A DNA stretch of 51,668 bases from Myxococcales bacterium (GTDB lineage Bacteria > Myxococcota > B64-G9), in NCBI GenBank assembly GCA_012798435.1, contig JAAZNF010000094.1, positions 1-51,668 on the forward strand, written 5' to 3'. The position numbers were made by a program, and so were the translations under genes. Below, piece by piece: positions 39,050 to 48,044 of the stretch (positions are counted from its first letter, which is position 1; each line of letters begins with the position of its first letter). Below the pieces are notes generated by a model. It was not told the DNA's origin. It saw only the letters and a program-made list of their open reading frames with translations, and ran no database searches.

Positions 39050-40720
39050 ATGATTCACCTCTCTCGCTCAGCGTGGTGGCTCCTTCTGTACGCCGCCCTC
39101 GCTCCCGCCTGCGCCAGCGTGGATCCCCACGTGCAGCGCGGCGACCAGCTGCTGTCGGCCGGTTTGCACGAAGAGGCCATGGCGGAGTTCGAGACGGCCC
39201 GCAAGAACAAACCGGACGACCCGGCCATCCGGGCCAAGATCGACACGGCGCGCCGCGCGGCGGCCGAGGCCTCCTTCGAGTCGGGCCGGCTGTTCATGGA
39301 GAACGGGGACTTCGGCTCCGCGGCCGGCGCCCTGCAGAAGGCGGCGCAGCTCCTCCCGGAGGAGAAGCGGTACGCGCAGGCCCTCGATGAGGCCGCCGCC
39401 AAACAGGTGGGCAAGGCCAAGGAACTCGCCGACAAGAACCCCGCCGAGGCCGTGCGGTTGCTCTCGGAGATCCTGGCGGCGCTGCCCCGGCACGCGCTGG
39501 CCCAGGCCGTGCGCGCGGAGATCCAGCGCAAGGAGGCGGCCGCGCGCCTCGAACAGGCCCACCGCCTGCTGGAGCGGGGGCTGGCGGGAAACGCCCTGCT
39601 TGTCGCGCTGCGCCTGGGAGAGCTCTTTCCGGAGGTGGACGTCGCCGGGTTCCAGGCGGCCGCCCGGGAGAAACTGGCCGCGCTGGCGCGCTTCAGCCTG
39701 GCGGTGCGCGCGGCGGACACCCCGCGCAAGACCAAGGATCTGACCGAGGTGCTGCTCACCCGCCTGCACGCGGTGCGGCCGCAGCGCTGCCCGACCTTCG
39801 TGGCGGCCGAAGGCCAGGCCCCGCGGGCGGTGATCTGGGCGGGCGTGGAGAGGGTGACCTTCGAGCAGAAGAAGGAGCTCACCACCGGAAAGCAGACCTA
39901 CCAGTCGGGCAAGCGAAAGGTAGACAACCCCCGCTATCAGGAGCTGGAGCAGAAGCAGGCGGCCGATCGGTCTCGCATCCAGGAGCTGGAGGAGAAGATC
40001 AAGGAGGGAGAGGGAGGGCTGGAGGTGGCCCGCCAGCGGTTCGCCGAGGCCGGGCCGGATGACGACGAGGCGGCGCTGCGCGACGTGGTGAAGAAGGCCG
40101 AGGCCGCGCAGCAGGCGCTGATCAAGGAGAAGACGAAGCTCGAGGACGACGTGCTGGAGCGCCAGAAGGAGCTTTCGCGCACGCCGCGCAAGCTGGACGA
40201 GCCGGTGATGGACGACCACGTGTACGATGTTACGCGGATCACCCGCACGGCCACCGCGCTGGCCCGCATCGTGGTGACCGGCGAGGGCAAGAACGTGCTG
40301 GTGCGGCGCGAGGTTCGCGGGGTGGCCTCGGTGAGCGACGACACCCACCCGGCGCAACCGAAGTACGGTGTGGTGGCCGATCCCCTGAAGCTCGAGAAGG
40401 ACGACACCGAGCTGTCGGCGGAGGCGGTGGCCGACGCGGCCGCAAAGAGCGTCGAGATCGCCGACGAGGCCTGCCAGCGCTTCCGCGAGTACATCCGCGA
40501 GGGCGGCCGCCAGGCCGAGGAGTCCGCGCCCCAGGAGGCGGTGGAGGCCTACGTGCTGTACCTCATGGCCAGCCCCGACCCTGCCCCCGCGGAGCTGCTG
40601 CGCTTTCTGGAAAAAAAGTTCGAGATCGGCGCCAAGGCGCTCCAGACGCTCCAGCCCGTGGCCCCCAAACCGTCTGGCAAACCTTCCCCCAAGACCGAGG
40701 CCGCGACCCCGGCCGATTGA
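39050..40720 (+). CDS. TPR lipoprotein with coiled coil
   Basis: 556 residues from the ATG at 39050, which follows AGGAGGT (39034-39040). A lipoprotein signal (lipobox LAPAC) is followed by TPR-like helices (about 25-180; GDQLLSAGLHEEAMAEFE, GRLFMENGDFGSAAGALQKA), a beta region (about 235-290), a charged coiled coil (about 290-370), a further mixed domain and a Lys/Pro-rich tail. It should be anchored in the outer or inner membrane facing the periplasm. It is the last gene of the four-gene operon from 34142. I recognise no specific family; the general plan is common among myxobacterial envelope proteins. Confidence 0.82.
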   Translation: MIHLSRSAWWLLLYAALAPACASVDPHVQRGDQLLSAGLHEEAMAEFETARKNKPDDPAIRAKIDTARRAAAEASFESGRLFMENGDFGSAAGALQKAAQLLPEEKRYAQALDEAAAKQVGKAKELADKNPAEAVRLLSEILAALPRHALAQAVRAEIQRKEAAARLEQAHRLLERGLAGNALLVALRLGELFPEVDVAGFQAAAREKLAALARFSLAVRAADTPRKTKDLTEVLLTRLHAVRPQRCPTFVAAEGQAPRAVIWAGVERVTFEQKKELTTGKQTYQSGKRKVDNPRYQELEQKQAADRSRIQELEEKIKEGEGGLEVARQRFAEAGPDDDEAALRDVVKKAEAAQQALIKEKTKLEDDVLERQKELSRTPRKLDEPVMDDHVYDVTRITRTATALARIVVTGEGKNVLVRREVRGVASVSDDTHPAQPKYGVVADPLKLEKDDTELSAEAVADAAAKSVEIADEACQRFREYIREGGRQAEESAPQEAVEAYVLYLMASPDPAPAELLRFLEKKFEIGAKALQTLQPVAPKPSGKPSPKTEAATPAD

Positions 40721-40743
40721 AGGCACGCTCCGGCCCGTGGCGC

Positions 40744-40770
40744 GGCAGGTTCCTCAGCTCGCCACCTGCC
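40744..40770. terminator. Perfect 7-bp inverted repeat between convergent genes
   Basis: GGCAGGT (40744-40750), 13-base loop, ACCTGCC (40764-40770), 24 bases after the stop of the TPR lipoprotein gene. The rest of the 297-bp gap to the HU-like gene shows no supported gene. No T-tract follows, so it could be a pause or a Rho-aided terminator. Confidence 0.35.
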
Positions 40771-41017
40771 ACCGATTCCTCGCCGGACGGGCGCGGTCGC
40801 ATCGGCTTCCCTGGCCCCGCGACCGTGCGCTCTTCGGGCCCCTCGATCGTTCATCGCACACCAAGAAACCACCCCATCCCCTTTTTATCGACGGATTTTG
40901 CCGAAGCCCGGGGGCCCTTCACCGCAAACGCAGCGAGCCCCGAGGGGTGCGTAGCTTCTTCGCGGCGCGGTCGGGCGGGGAAAATGGTCGCGCGTGGACG
41001 AATCGGCGCAGAAAGCC

Positions 41018-41350
41018 TCAGGCCTTCTTGGCCTCCTCGTCGGAATCGCTCTCGGCCGCGCTGGCCGGCGCGCCCTCCTGGTTGAGGATGTCCTTGAGCT
41101 CCTTGTAGGCGCCGAAACGCACCACCCGCCGGCGCGGGATCTGGATGGATTCTCCCGTTTTGGGGTTGCGGCCGGAGCGCGCCTTGCGCACCCGCACGCG
41201 CAGCACCCCCAGGCCCGGGAACACGAATTCCCCGTCGGAGGCCAGCTTCTTCTTGGCCAGCTCCACCAGCCCCTCGTAGAAGCGGTTGATGTTGGCCTTG
41301 CTGATGCCGGCGGCTCGCATGATCCCTTCCAGGATTTCGTCGCGGTTCAT
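41018..41350 (-). CDS. HU/IHF-family DNA-binding protein with an acidic tail
   Basis: 110 residues. Residues 1-90 are a typical HU/IHF fold: MNRDEILEGIMRAAG, the helical dimer core, and the DNA-binding arm with the signature RSGRNPKTGESI. The final 20 residues are an Ala/Ser/Asp/Glu-rich extension (SAAESDSDEEAKKA) not found in the usual 90-residue proteins. The protein should bend DNA as a dimer; the acidic tail may weaken or tune non-specific binding. GGAAGG precedes the ATG. It lies 30 bp downstream of purF on the same strand and probably shares its transcript. Confidence 0.95.
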   Translation of the reverse strand: MNRDEILEGIMRAAGISKANINRFYEGLVELAKKKLASDGEFVFPGLGVLRVRVRKARSGRNPKTGESIQIPRRRVVRFGAYKELKDILNQEGAPASAAESDSDEEAKKA

Positions 41351-41380
41351 CGCCTTCCTCCCGGGGCCTCGCCCCTCGTC

Positions 41381-42865
<1,485 letters not shown>

Positions 42866-42919
42866 GGCGAGGCGGAGCGTAGCGCTAGCCCGGCCGCGGG
42901 TCAATGCCTTCGCGGCTGC

Positions 42920-44359
42920 TCAGGGATTTTCGGGGGCCGCCGCGGGCGGCTTGGGCGGCTCGAACACCCGGTCCAGGCGCCGAAGTTCCGCGATCAAGGT
43001 CCGGGCCCGAGCGGATTCGAGCTGCGCGTGCGGGAAGGCGGCCACGATCTCGAGCTGGGTGCGAACCCGGTCGAGAAGGTCCTGGGGTAGATCCCCGAGC
43101 GGGCCGGAGAAGTCCTTCCTGGCCGCGGCCAGCTCGTCGGCGACGGCCGCCGCCGGCTCGATCGGGGGCAGGCGGTAGGCGGCCACCGCCGAGACGAGCA
43201 ACAGGTCCGAGACCGTCTGGCCGAGCCGGAAGCAGGCGCGCTCGGCCGGGTTCTTGTCCAGCCTCTCCGCGAGCGAAGCCAGCAGGATGTCGATCCGGGC
43301 GCGCACCGCGTCCATGTCGCCGCTGTCCAGCATGTTCTCGATTCTGTCCACGAAGGCGAGCAACACCTCCCGGCCGGTGTCCTTGGCGAGCGCGATGTTG
43401 ATGAGCGAGGGCAGGGTGCGGAGCGTCGAAAGAAGCAGCGAGCGATCACCCGCGATCAACGCCGGTCTGGAGAAGATGGACATGCTCCGGGCGCTGCGAC
43501 CGAGCAGGTAGGAGCCGCGCCAGGGATCTTGCGGCGCCGACTCGGCGAACCCCAGGGCCAGCGACGCGCCGGCGGGAAGGATCGCGGGGGTGATGGTGGT
43601 GTGCAGGTTGCGCCGCTGGGAGTCAAGCAGCACGGCCAGGCGCTCCGGCGAGGGAGGCGCCACGGACGGGACCGGCGGCGCCGCGCGATCCGCCGCGCCA
43701 GGCTGCTTTTCAGGAGGGGCGGCATCCGCGGCGCGCGCCTCGTCTTTCCTCGGGATGGGAGGCGTGAGCGAGTCGAGATCGGGCCGTGGCGGCGCGGTGG
43801 GGGCGGTGGAGATCTTGGGCGCGCCGGGCAGCCGGGGCGCCGCCGGCTGGGTCGGGTAGAAGAGGAACGCGAAAACCAGCATGAGCGCGGCCGCCGCCCC
43901 GGCCACCGAGAGACGCAGCAAGAGCGGACCCTGGAGGATCCGTTGCAGCCAGCTCAAGCGGACGGACTGGGGCTCGGGCTCGGGCGGGCTCGCCAGCGCG
44001 AGCGCCCGCTCGAGCAGCGCCGGCGGGGCGTCCACGGGGTGCTGCTCGGCCTCGAGGAGCGAGCGCTCCAGCGAGCGCAGGGCCGTGGCGCAACCCGGGC
44101 AACCGACCAGGTGGGAGAGCGCCCGCGCCCGCGCGTCATCGGGCAGCGTGCCGTCACGCAGGTGACAAAGCTCCTCGTCAGAGAGGCACCCCCCCGACCC
44201 CTTCTCGACAGCCAGGCCGAGGTGTAGCGCCTTGGCGAAGGCCGCCTCGTTGAGGCAGCTCGGGCACTCCGAGAGATGGGCTCGCAGCGGACCCGCCTCG
44301 GACTCGGGAAGGAGCCCCAGCACGAGGTCTTCCAGCAGTTTGTGGTCCGGGCAGGTCAT
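42920..44359 (-). CDS. Membrane anti-sigma factor candidate with two zinc-finger modules
   Basis: 479 residues. Two zf-HC2 (ZAS-like) modules lie in tandem: HLSECPSC (His28, Cys32, Cys35) and HLVGCPGC (His83, Cys87, Cys90), each with an upstream Cys/acidic helix. One transmembrane helix follows (about 146-168), then a Pro-rich linker and a helical domain of about 240 residues outside the cytoplasm. ZAS domains bind and inhibit ECF sigma factors; the sigma gene lies 60 bp upstream on the same strand, so this is its likely regulator. The duplicated finger and the large sensor domain are uncommon. AAGGAT precedes the ATG. Direct proof of anti-sigma activity is lacking. Confidence 0.85.
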   Translation of the reverse strand: MTCPDHKLLEDLVLGLLPESEAGPLRAHLSECPSCLNEAAFAKALHLGLAVEKGSGGCLSDEELCHLRDGTLPDDARARALSHLVGCPGCATALRSLERSLLEAEQHPVDAPPALLERALALASPPEPEPQSVRLSWLQRILQGPLLLRLSVAGAAAALMLVFAFLFYPTQPAAPRLPGAPKISTAPTAPPRPDLDSLTPPIPRKDEARAADAAPPEKQPGAADRAAPPVPSVAPPSPERLAVLLDSQRRNLHTTITPAILPAGASLALGFAESAPQDPWRGSYLLGRSARSMSIFSRPALIAGDRSLLLSTLRTLPSLINIALAKDTGREVLLAFVDRIENMLDSGDMDAVRARIDILLASLAERLDKNPAERACFRLGQTVSDLLLVSAVAAYRLPPIEPAAAVADELAAARKDFSGPLGDLPQDLLDRVRTQLEIVAAFPHAQLESARARTLIAELRRLDRVFEPPKPPAAAPENP

Positions 44360-44419
44360 TTTCCAATCCTTCTTACCAATTTTATACGGAACAGCATTGC
44401 CGTTTGCCGCGGAGTCTCT

Positions 44420-45391
44420 TCAACCCGAGGCCGCCGCGGTCGAATCCAGCAGACCCTCGATGACCTCGAGCCGGCCGTCGAAATTTTCCCAGCGAAATCC
44501 GGCACCTTCGAGCTGCTCGCGCAACAGGCGCTTGAGCCGGTCGACCTCGGAATAGACCTTCTTGTCCTCCAGCCTCATGATCCTGCCGATCTCGGCGGCC
44601 GACAGCTCGCCCTGGAAGCGCAGCCACAGCAGGCGGCGGCTGTCCTGGGGAAGCGAGAGCAAGAGCTCCCGGAGCTTGCCTCCCAGCAAACGGGCCGTCT
44701 GTTCCTCTTCGCGGGCGGCGAGGCTGCGGGAGGGATCGGCCGCCTCGCAGGGATCGGCCGCCTGCACCTCGCGCACCTCGCCGTCCTCCGACACCGGGTG
44801 GAGCGGCAGGGCCGGGGTGTGGCGCAGCACCTCGGAGTAGAGCGACCAGCGGTTGCAGTCCTTGAGGGCGCGGTTGACCTTCTCCACCATGGCGTCGAAG
44901 CGGCTCCGTTCGAGCGCCGGGCAGGCGGAGCGCATGGTGGAGAAGGCCTCGGCCTCGCTCAGGTTTTCCCAGTAGAGCAGCTTGAAGACCTGCTGGCAGC
45001 GCGCGTCCATGCGCCCGATGTCGCGCGGCACGGTGCGCCGCCCTTCGCGCTCGCGGAAGTAATCGGACACCAGGTTGTTGGTGACCCTGCCCAGCCAGGT
45101 CGAGAGCCGGCCGCGCCCGCCATAGGTGTCGATGCTCGCCAGGTAGCGGCGCAGCCGGTGGAAGGTCTCGCCGGTCTCGCTCGGCTGGTGGAGTTTCTCC
45201 ATGACGTACAGGTACAGCTCGGCGCACAGATCCTGGTCTCGCCCGGCGTAGCGCCACACGAAGGAGAAGATCAGTCGGGAGAAACGCCGGGCGAACTCCT
45301 GCCAGGCCTCGGCCTCGCCGGCCACCACCCGCTCGACCAGGGCCCGGCAGGTGAGGTCTTCGGAGGCGGCGATTGTTTCGGCGTTTCCCAT
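44420..45391 (-). CDS. ECF-like sigma-70 family factor with an enlarged linker
   Basis: 323 residues from the ATG at 45391 (GGGGAACC upstream). Region 2 is recognisable (AEAWQEFARRFSRLIFSFVWRY through YGGRGRLSTWLGRVTNNLV), as is region 4 with its helix-turn-helix (LPQDSRRLLWLRFQGELSAAEIG, ...KVYSEVDRLKRLLRE). Between them lie about 120 residues including a Cys-containing, acidic stretch, so the protein is much longer than a standard ECF factor (about 190). It directs RNA polymerase to a private promoter set and is probably restrained by the zinc-finger membrane protein encoded 60 bp downstream. Autoregulation could not be shown from the upstream region. Confidence 0.88.
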   Translation of the reverse strand: MGNAETIAASEDLTCRALVERVVAGEAEAWQEFARRFSRLIFSFVWRYAGRDQDLCAELYLYVMEKLHQPSETGETFHRLRRYLASIDTYGGRGRLSTWLGRVTNNLVSDYFREREGRRTVPRDIGRMDARCQQVFKLLYWENLSEAEAFSTMRSACPALERSRFDAMVEKVNRALKDCNRWSLYSEVLRHTPALPLHPVSEDGEVREVQAADPCEAADPSRSLAAREEEQTARLLGGKLRELLLSLPQDSRRLLWLRFQGELSAAEIGRIMRLEDKKVYSEVDRLKRLLREQLEGAGFRWENFDGRLEVIEGLLDSTAAASG

Positions 45392-45430
45392 GAGGTTCCC
45401 CGGCGGCGCGCTGGCTCGACCCGGCGGGAC

Positions 45431-45459
45431 ATCATCCCTCAGGCGTCCGGCAAGATCAA
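45431..45459 (-). promoter_or_regulatory. Candidate promoter for the sigma/anti-sigma operon
   Basis: Minus strand: -35 TTGATC (45459-45454), 17-base spacer, -10 GATGAT (45436-45431), predicting a start near 45424 and a leader of about 33 bases. The match is moderate, and an ECF-type promoter elsewhere in the gap cannot be excluded. Confidence 0.3.
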
Positions 45460-45595
45460 GTCGCCGCCTCCCCTGTGCGGTAGCAACGCAAAAGCGCAAG
45501 GTGCATTCTTTTTTATTTTCGCTGTTGTTTCCAGTTCTTCATCTCGCGCGTCCGTCCGCGCTGGCTCTTTCGGCCCCGCAGCCGGACGCGCGCCT

Positions 45596-45616
45596 CGGGA
45601 CGCTGTGCCCGTCCCG
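45596..45616. terminator. Inverted repeat CGGGACG/CGTCCCG after the GH92 gene
   Basis: A perfect 7-bp stem with a 7-base loop lies about 80 bases beyond the GH92 stop in its direction of transcription. No T-tract follows; it is a plausible but unproven transcript end. Confidence 0.3.
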
Positions 45617-45694
45617 CAGGGCGCGTCATCGCGGACATTTTCGGTTGCGATGAAAGTCGTTGTTCCCCTGCTGCCTGCCCGCGCTAGCGCCTGC

Positions 45695-47923
45695 TCAACG
45701 CCAGGCCGAGGCGGGCGTCGCGGACATCTCCAGCTCGAGCGTTCCGCCGGCGGCGATGTCGGCATGCCGCAGCCAGGGATTGGGGAGGGCCTGGCCGCCG
45801 AGCCGGGCGCGGCGGAGGTAGATCTTCTCCGCGGCCCCCTCGGCGCGGATGACGAGCGCGCGGCCGCCTTCGAGCCGGATGGTCATCCGGTCGAACCACG
45901 GGCTTCCCAGGAGGTAGCGCTCCGTGCCCGCCAGCGGGTAGAACCCGGCCGCGGTGAAGAACAGCCAGGCGGACATGGTGCCCAGGTCGTCGTTGCCGGG
46001 GATCCCCTCCGGGCCGGCGGTGTAGAACCGCTTGGCCAGCTCACGGCTCCAGAACTGGGTTCGCTCGGGCCGCCCGGCCACGTCGAAGAGGTAGGCCGCG
46101 TGGATGTTCGGCTCGTTGCCGGGCCAGTAGTAGCTGCGGGGCAGGAACTCCGCCAGCGGGTTGTCGGGCTCGGGCGTGGCGAAGAACGCCTCCAGTTTGT
46201 CGGCGAAGCTCTCTGGCGAGCCGAAGAGATCGCGCAGGCCCTCGGGGTCGTGCGGGGCCAGGAAGGTGTACTGCCAGGCGTCGCCCTCGACGTAACACCG
46301 GGCGAAGGTGTCGAGCGGGTCGAACTCGGCCTCCGACTCCATCCAGCTTCCGTCGGCGCGTCGGCCACGCATAAAGAGAGTCTTATCGTCGAAGAGGTTC
46401 TGGTAGTTGCGGCTGCGCGCGCGGAACTTCTCCACGTCGGGCCTGCCCAGGGCTTCGAGCAGGTTGGCGATGGCGCCGTCGGCGATGGCGAACTCCAGGG
46501 TAAGGGCGGCGCCGCCGTCGTGGCGGTCGCAGGCGACGTAGCCGAGCGAGAGGTAGTCGTCGATGCCGGTGCGCCCGCCGGGGCGGTCGTTCTCGGCGTG
46601 GTCCAGGATGAAATCGAGCGCGCGCTCGACATCGAAGTCGGTGATGCCCTTGAGAAAACTGTCCGCGATCACGATGTCGGCCGGGGTGCCGATCATGGAG
46701 CCGGAGTCGCCCAGGCCCGCCGGCCAGCGGGGCAGCGCGCCGCCCTGCTCGGCCATGACCAGGAGCGAGCGCACCATGTCGCGCGCGCGGCTCGGAAGCA
46801 GCAAAGAGAGCAGCGGGTGTTCGGTGCGGTAGGTGTCCCACAACGAAAAATCCGTGTAGTAGACAAACCCCTCGGCCTGGTGGATCTGCTTGTCGAAGCC
46901 GCGGTAGCGGCCGTCGCCGTCGGTGGCCAGGGTGGGGTGCAGGAAGGCGTGGTACAGCGCGGTGTAGAGCATGGTGCGCGCCTCGGGCGTGCCGCCCTCC
47001 ACCTCGACGCGTTCGAGGATCTCCGCCCAGCTCCGGCGGGCCGCGTCCACCACGGCGTCGAAGTCCCAGTCGGGCATCTCGCGCGCGAGGTTGTCGGCGG
47101 CGCCCTTCTCGTCGACGTAGGAGAGGCCGAAGCGCAACTGCACCGGAAGCGTGCCGCCTACCCGCAGGGCCACGCCGATGTCCGGGCCCGAAAGCGAACT
47201 CGTCGCGGGGAACAGCTCGCGGCCGCTCCAACCGACGTGCTCCTGGACGGGCGTGTCCAGGATCATCTTGAAGTAGAGGCGAAAGCCGCCGGAGCGGCCG
47301 GTGAGGGCGCCGCGGTAGTGCACCCAGCCGGTGACGGCTGATCCCGCGACCTCGAAGCTCGCGTCCTCGACCCGGCAGTCGGGCAAGGCGTGAGAAAGAT
47401 CCAGGATGAGCCAGCGCTCGGGGAGCTCCTCCGGGTAGGTGATGCGGTAGGCCGAGCAGCGCGCGCTTGCGCCGACCTCGACCTGGATTTGCGGGTCGTC
47501 GAAGGTCACCCGGTAGTAGCCGGGTTCGAAAATCTCGTTGGATTTTGCAAAGCGCAGCCGGTAGCCGGACTCGTAGCTTTTCGAGACGTCGAAGCTTGCC
47601 GCCGCTTGCAGCAAGAGCGCGCCGTAATCGACCGCGCCGGTTCCCGAGATGTGGACCTGGGAGAAGCCCTGGATGAGGGTGTCCTCAGCATGGTAGCCGC
47701 TGAAGTGATGGAAGCCGGAGACGCCGTTCTCTTCGCTGGTGTCGGGGCCGGCCTTGGCCATGCCGAAGGGGAGCGAGGCGCCGGCGAAGGCCGCGCCGTA
47801 GCCGAAGTACCGCCCGCCGGTGCCGATGCGCGGATCGACCGAGCGGAGCGGGGACGGGGCGGGGCTGCCGGAGGCGCAGGCGAAAGCGGCGGTGGAAAGC
47901 AAGCCCAGCAAGACGAGTCTCAT
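45695..47923 (-). CDS. GH92-family exo-alpha-mannosidase, exported
   Basis: 742 residues from the ATG at 47923 (GGGAGGTTCCC upstream). A signal peptide ends near AAFACASGSP; the Cys might be lipidated though the lipobox is atypical. GH92 landmarks in order: VDPRIGTGG, GFSQVHISGTG, the catalytic-acid segment WPGNEPNIH and the GIPGNDDLGTMSAWLFF segment with the metal/base carboxylates, plus YLLGSPWFDRM near the end. Known members are calcium-dependent inverting mannosidases acting on mannan or N-glycans, mostly from Bacteroidetes gut bacteria. Here it could release mannose from environmental or prey glycans. The upstream neighbour is a FadL-like porin; no other glycosidase or sugar transporter is nearby. 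Confidence 0.95.
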   Translation of the reverse strand: MRLVLLGLLSTAAFACASGSPAPSPLRSVDPRIGTGGRYFGYGAAFAGASLPFGMAKAGPDTSEENGVSGFHHFSGYHAEDTLIQGFSQVHISGTGAVDYGALLLQAAASFDVSKSYESGYRLRFAKSNEIFEPGYYRVTFDDPQIQVEVGASARCSAYRITYPEELPERWLILDLSHALPDCRVEDASFEVAGSAVTGWVHYRGALTGRSGGFRLYFKMILDTPVQEHVGWSGRELFPATSSLSGPDIGVALRVGGTLPVQLRFGLSYVDEKGAADNLAREMPDWDFDAVVDAARRSWAEILERVEVEGGTPEARTMLYTALYHAFLHPTLATDGDGRYRGFDKQIHQAEGFVYYTDFSLWDTYRTEHPLLSLLLPSRARDMVRSLLVMAEQGGALPRWPAGLGDSGSMIGTPADIVIADSFLKGITDFDVERALDFILDHAENDRPGGRTGIDDYLSLGYVACDRHDGGAALTLEFAIADGAIANLLEALGRPDVEKFRARSRNYQNLFDDKTLFMRGRRADGSWMESEAEFDPLDTFARCYVEGDAWQYTFLAPHDPEGLRDLFGSPESFADKLEAFFATPEPDNPLAEFLPRSYYWPGNEPNIHAAYLFDVAGRPERTQFWSRELAKRFYTAGPEGIPGNDDLGTMSAWLFFTAAGFYPLAGTERYLLGSPWFDRMTIRLEGGRALVIRAEGAAEKIYLRRARLGGQALPNPWLRHADIAAGGTLELEMSATPASAWR

Positions 47924-48021
47924 GGGAACCTCCCGCGTCCGGCTCCTCATGCTACTCGAAAGCCCGGCCGCGCCGCCAGCACCGCCCCGCTTCTTTGGAG
48001 TGTCGCCTTCGGCCGACCGCC

Positions 48022-48033
48022 GGGCCTGTCCCC
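48022..48033 (+). repeat. GGGCCTGTCCCC short palindromic element (copy 1)
   Basis: A copy of the GGGGCCTGTCCCC element also found at 49627, 49652 and 50236. It lies in the 121-bp gap between the porin and GH92 genes. Confidence 0.5.
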
Positions 48034-48044
48034 GCGGGGCCTGG

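Larger units (their letters stand above)
45392..45694. other. Long leader/intergenic region upstream of the sigma-factor gene
   Basis: 303 bp between the end of the GH92 gene and the sigma gene, both on the minus strand. It contains an AT-rich patch around 45507-45530, the inverted repeat at 45596-45616 and a promoter candidate at 45431-45459. No gene was supported. Confidence 0.5.

Noticed and set aside
40737-41108. Plus-strand open frames in the gap before the HU-like gene
   Set aside because: Arg/Pro/Ser-rich, no ribosome site, and they overlap the HU coding region antisense.
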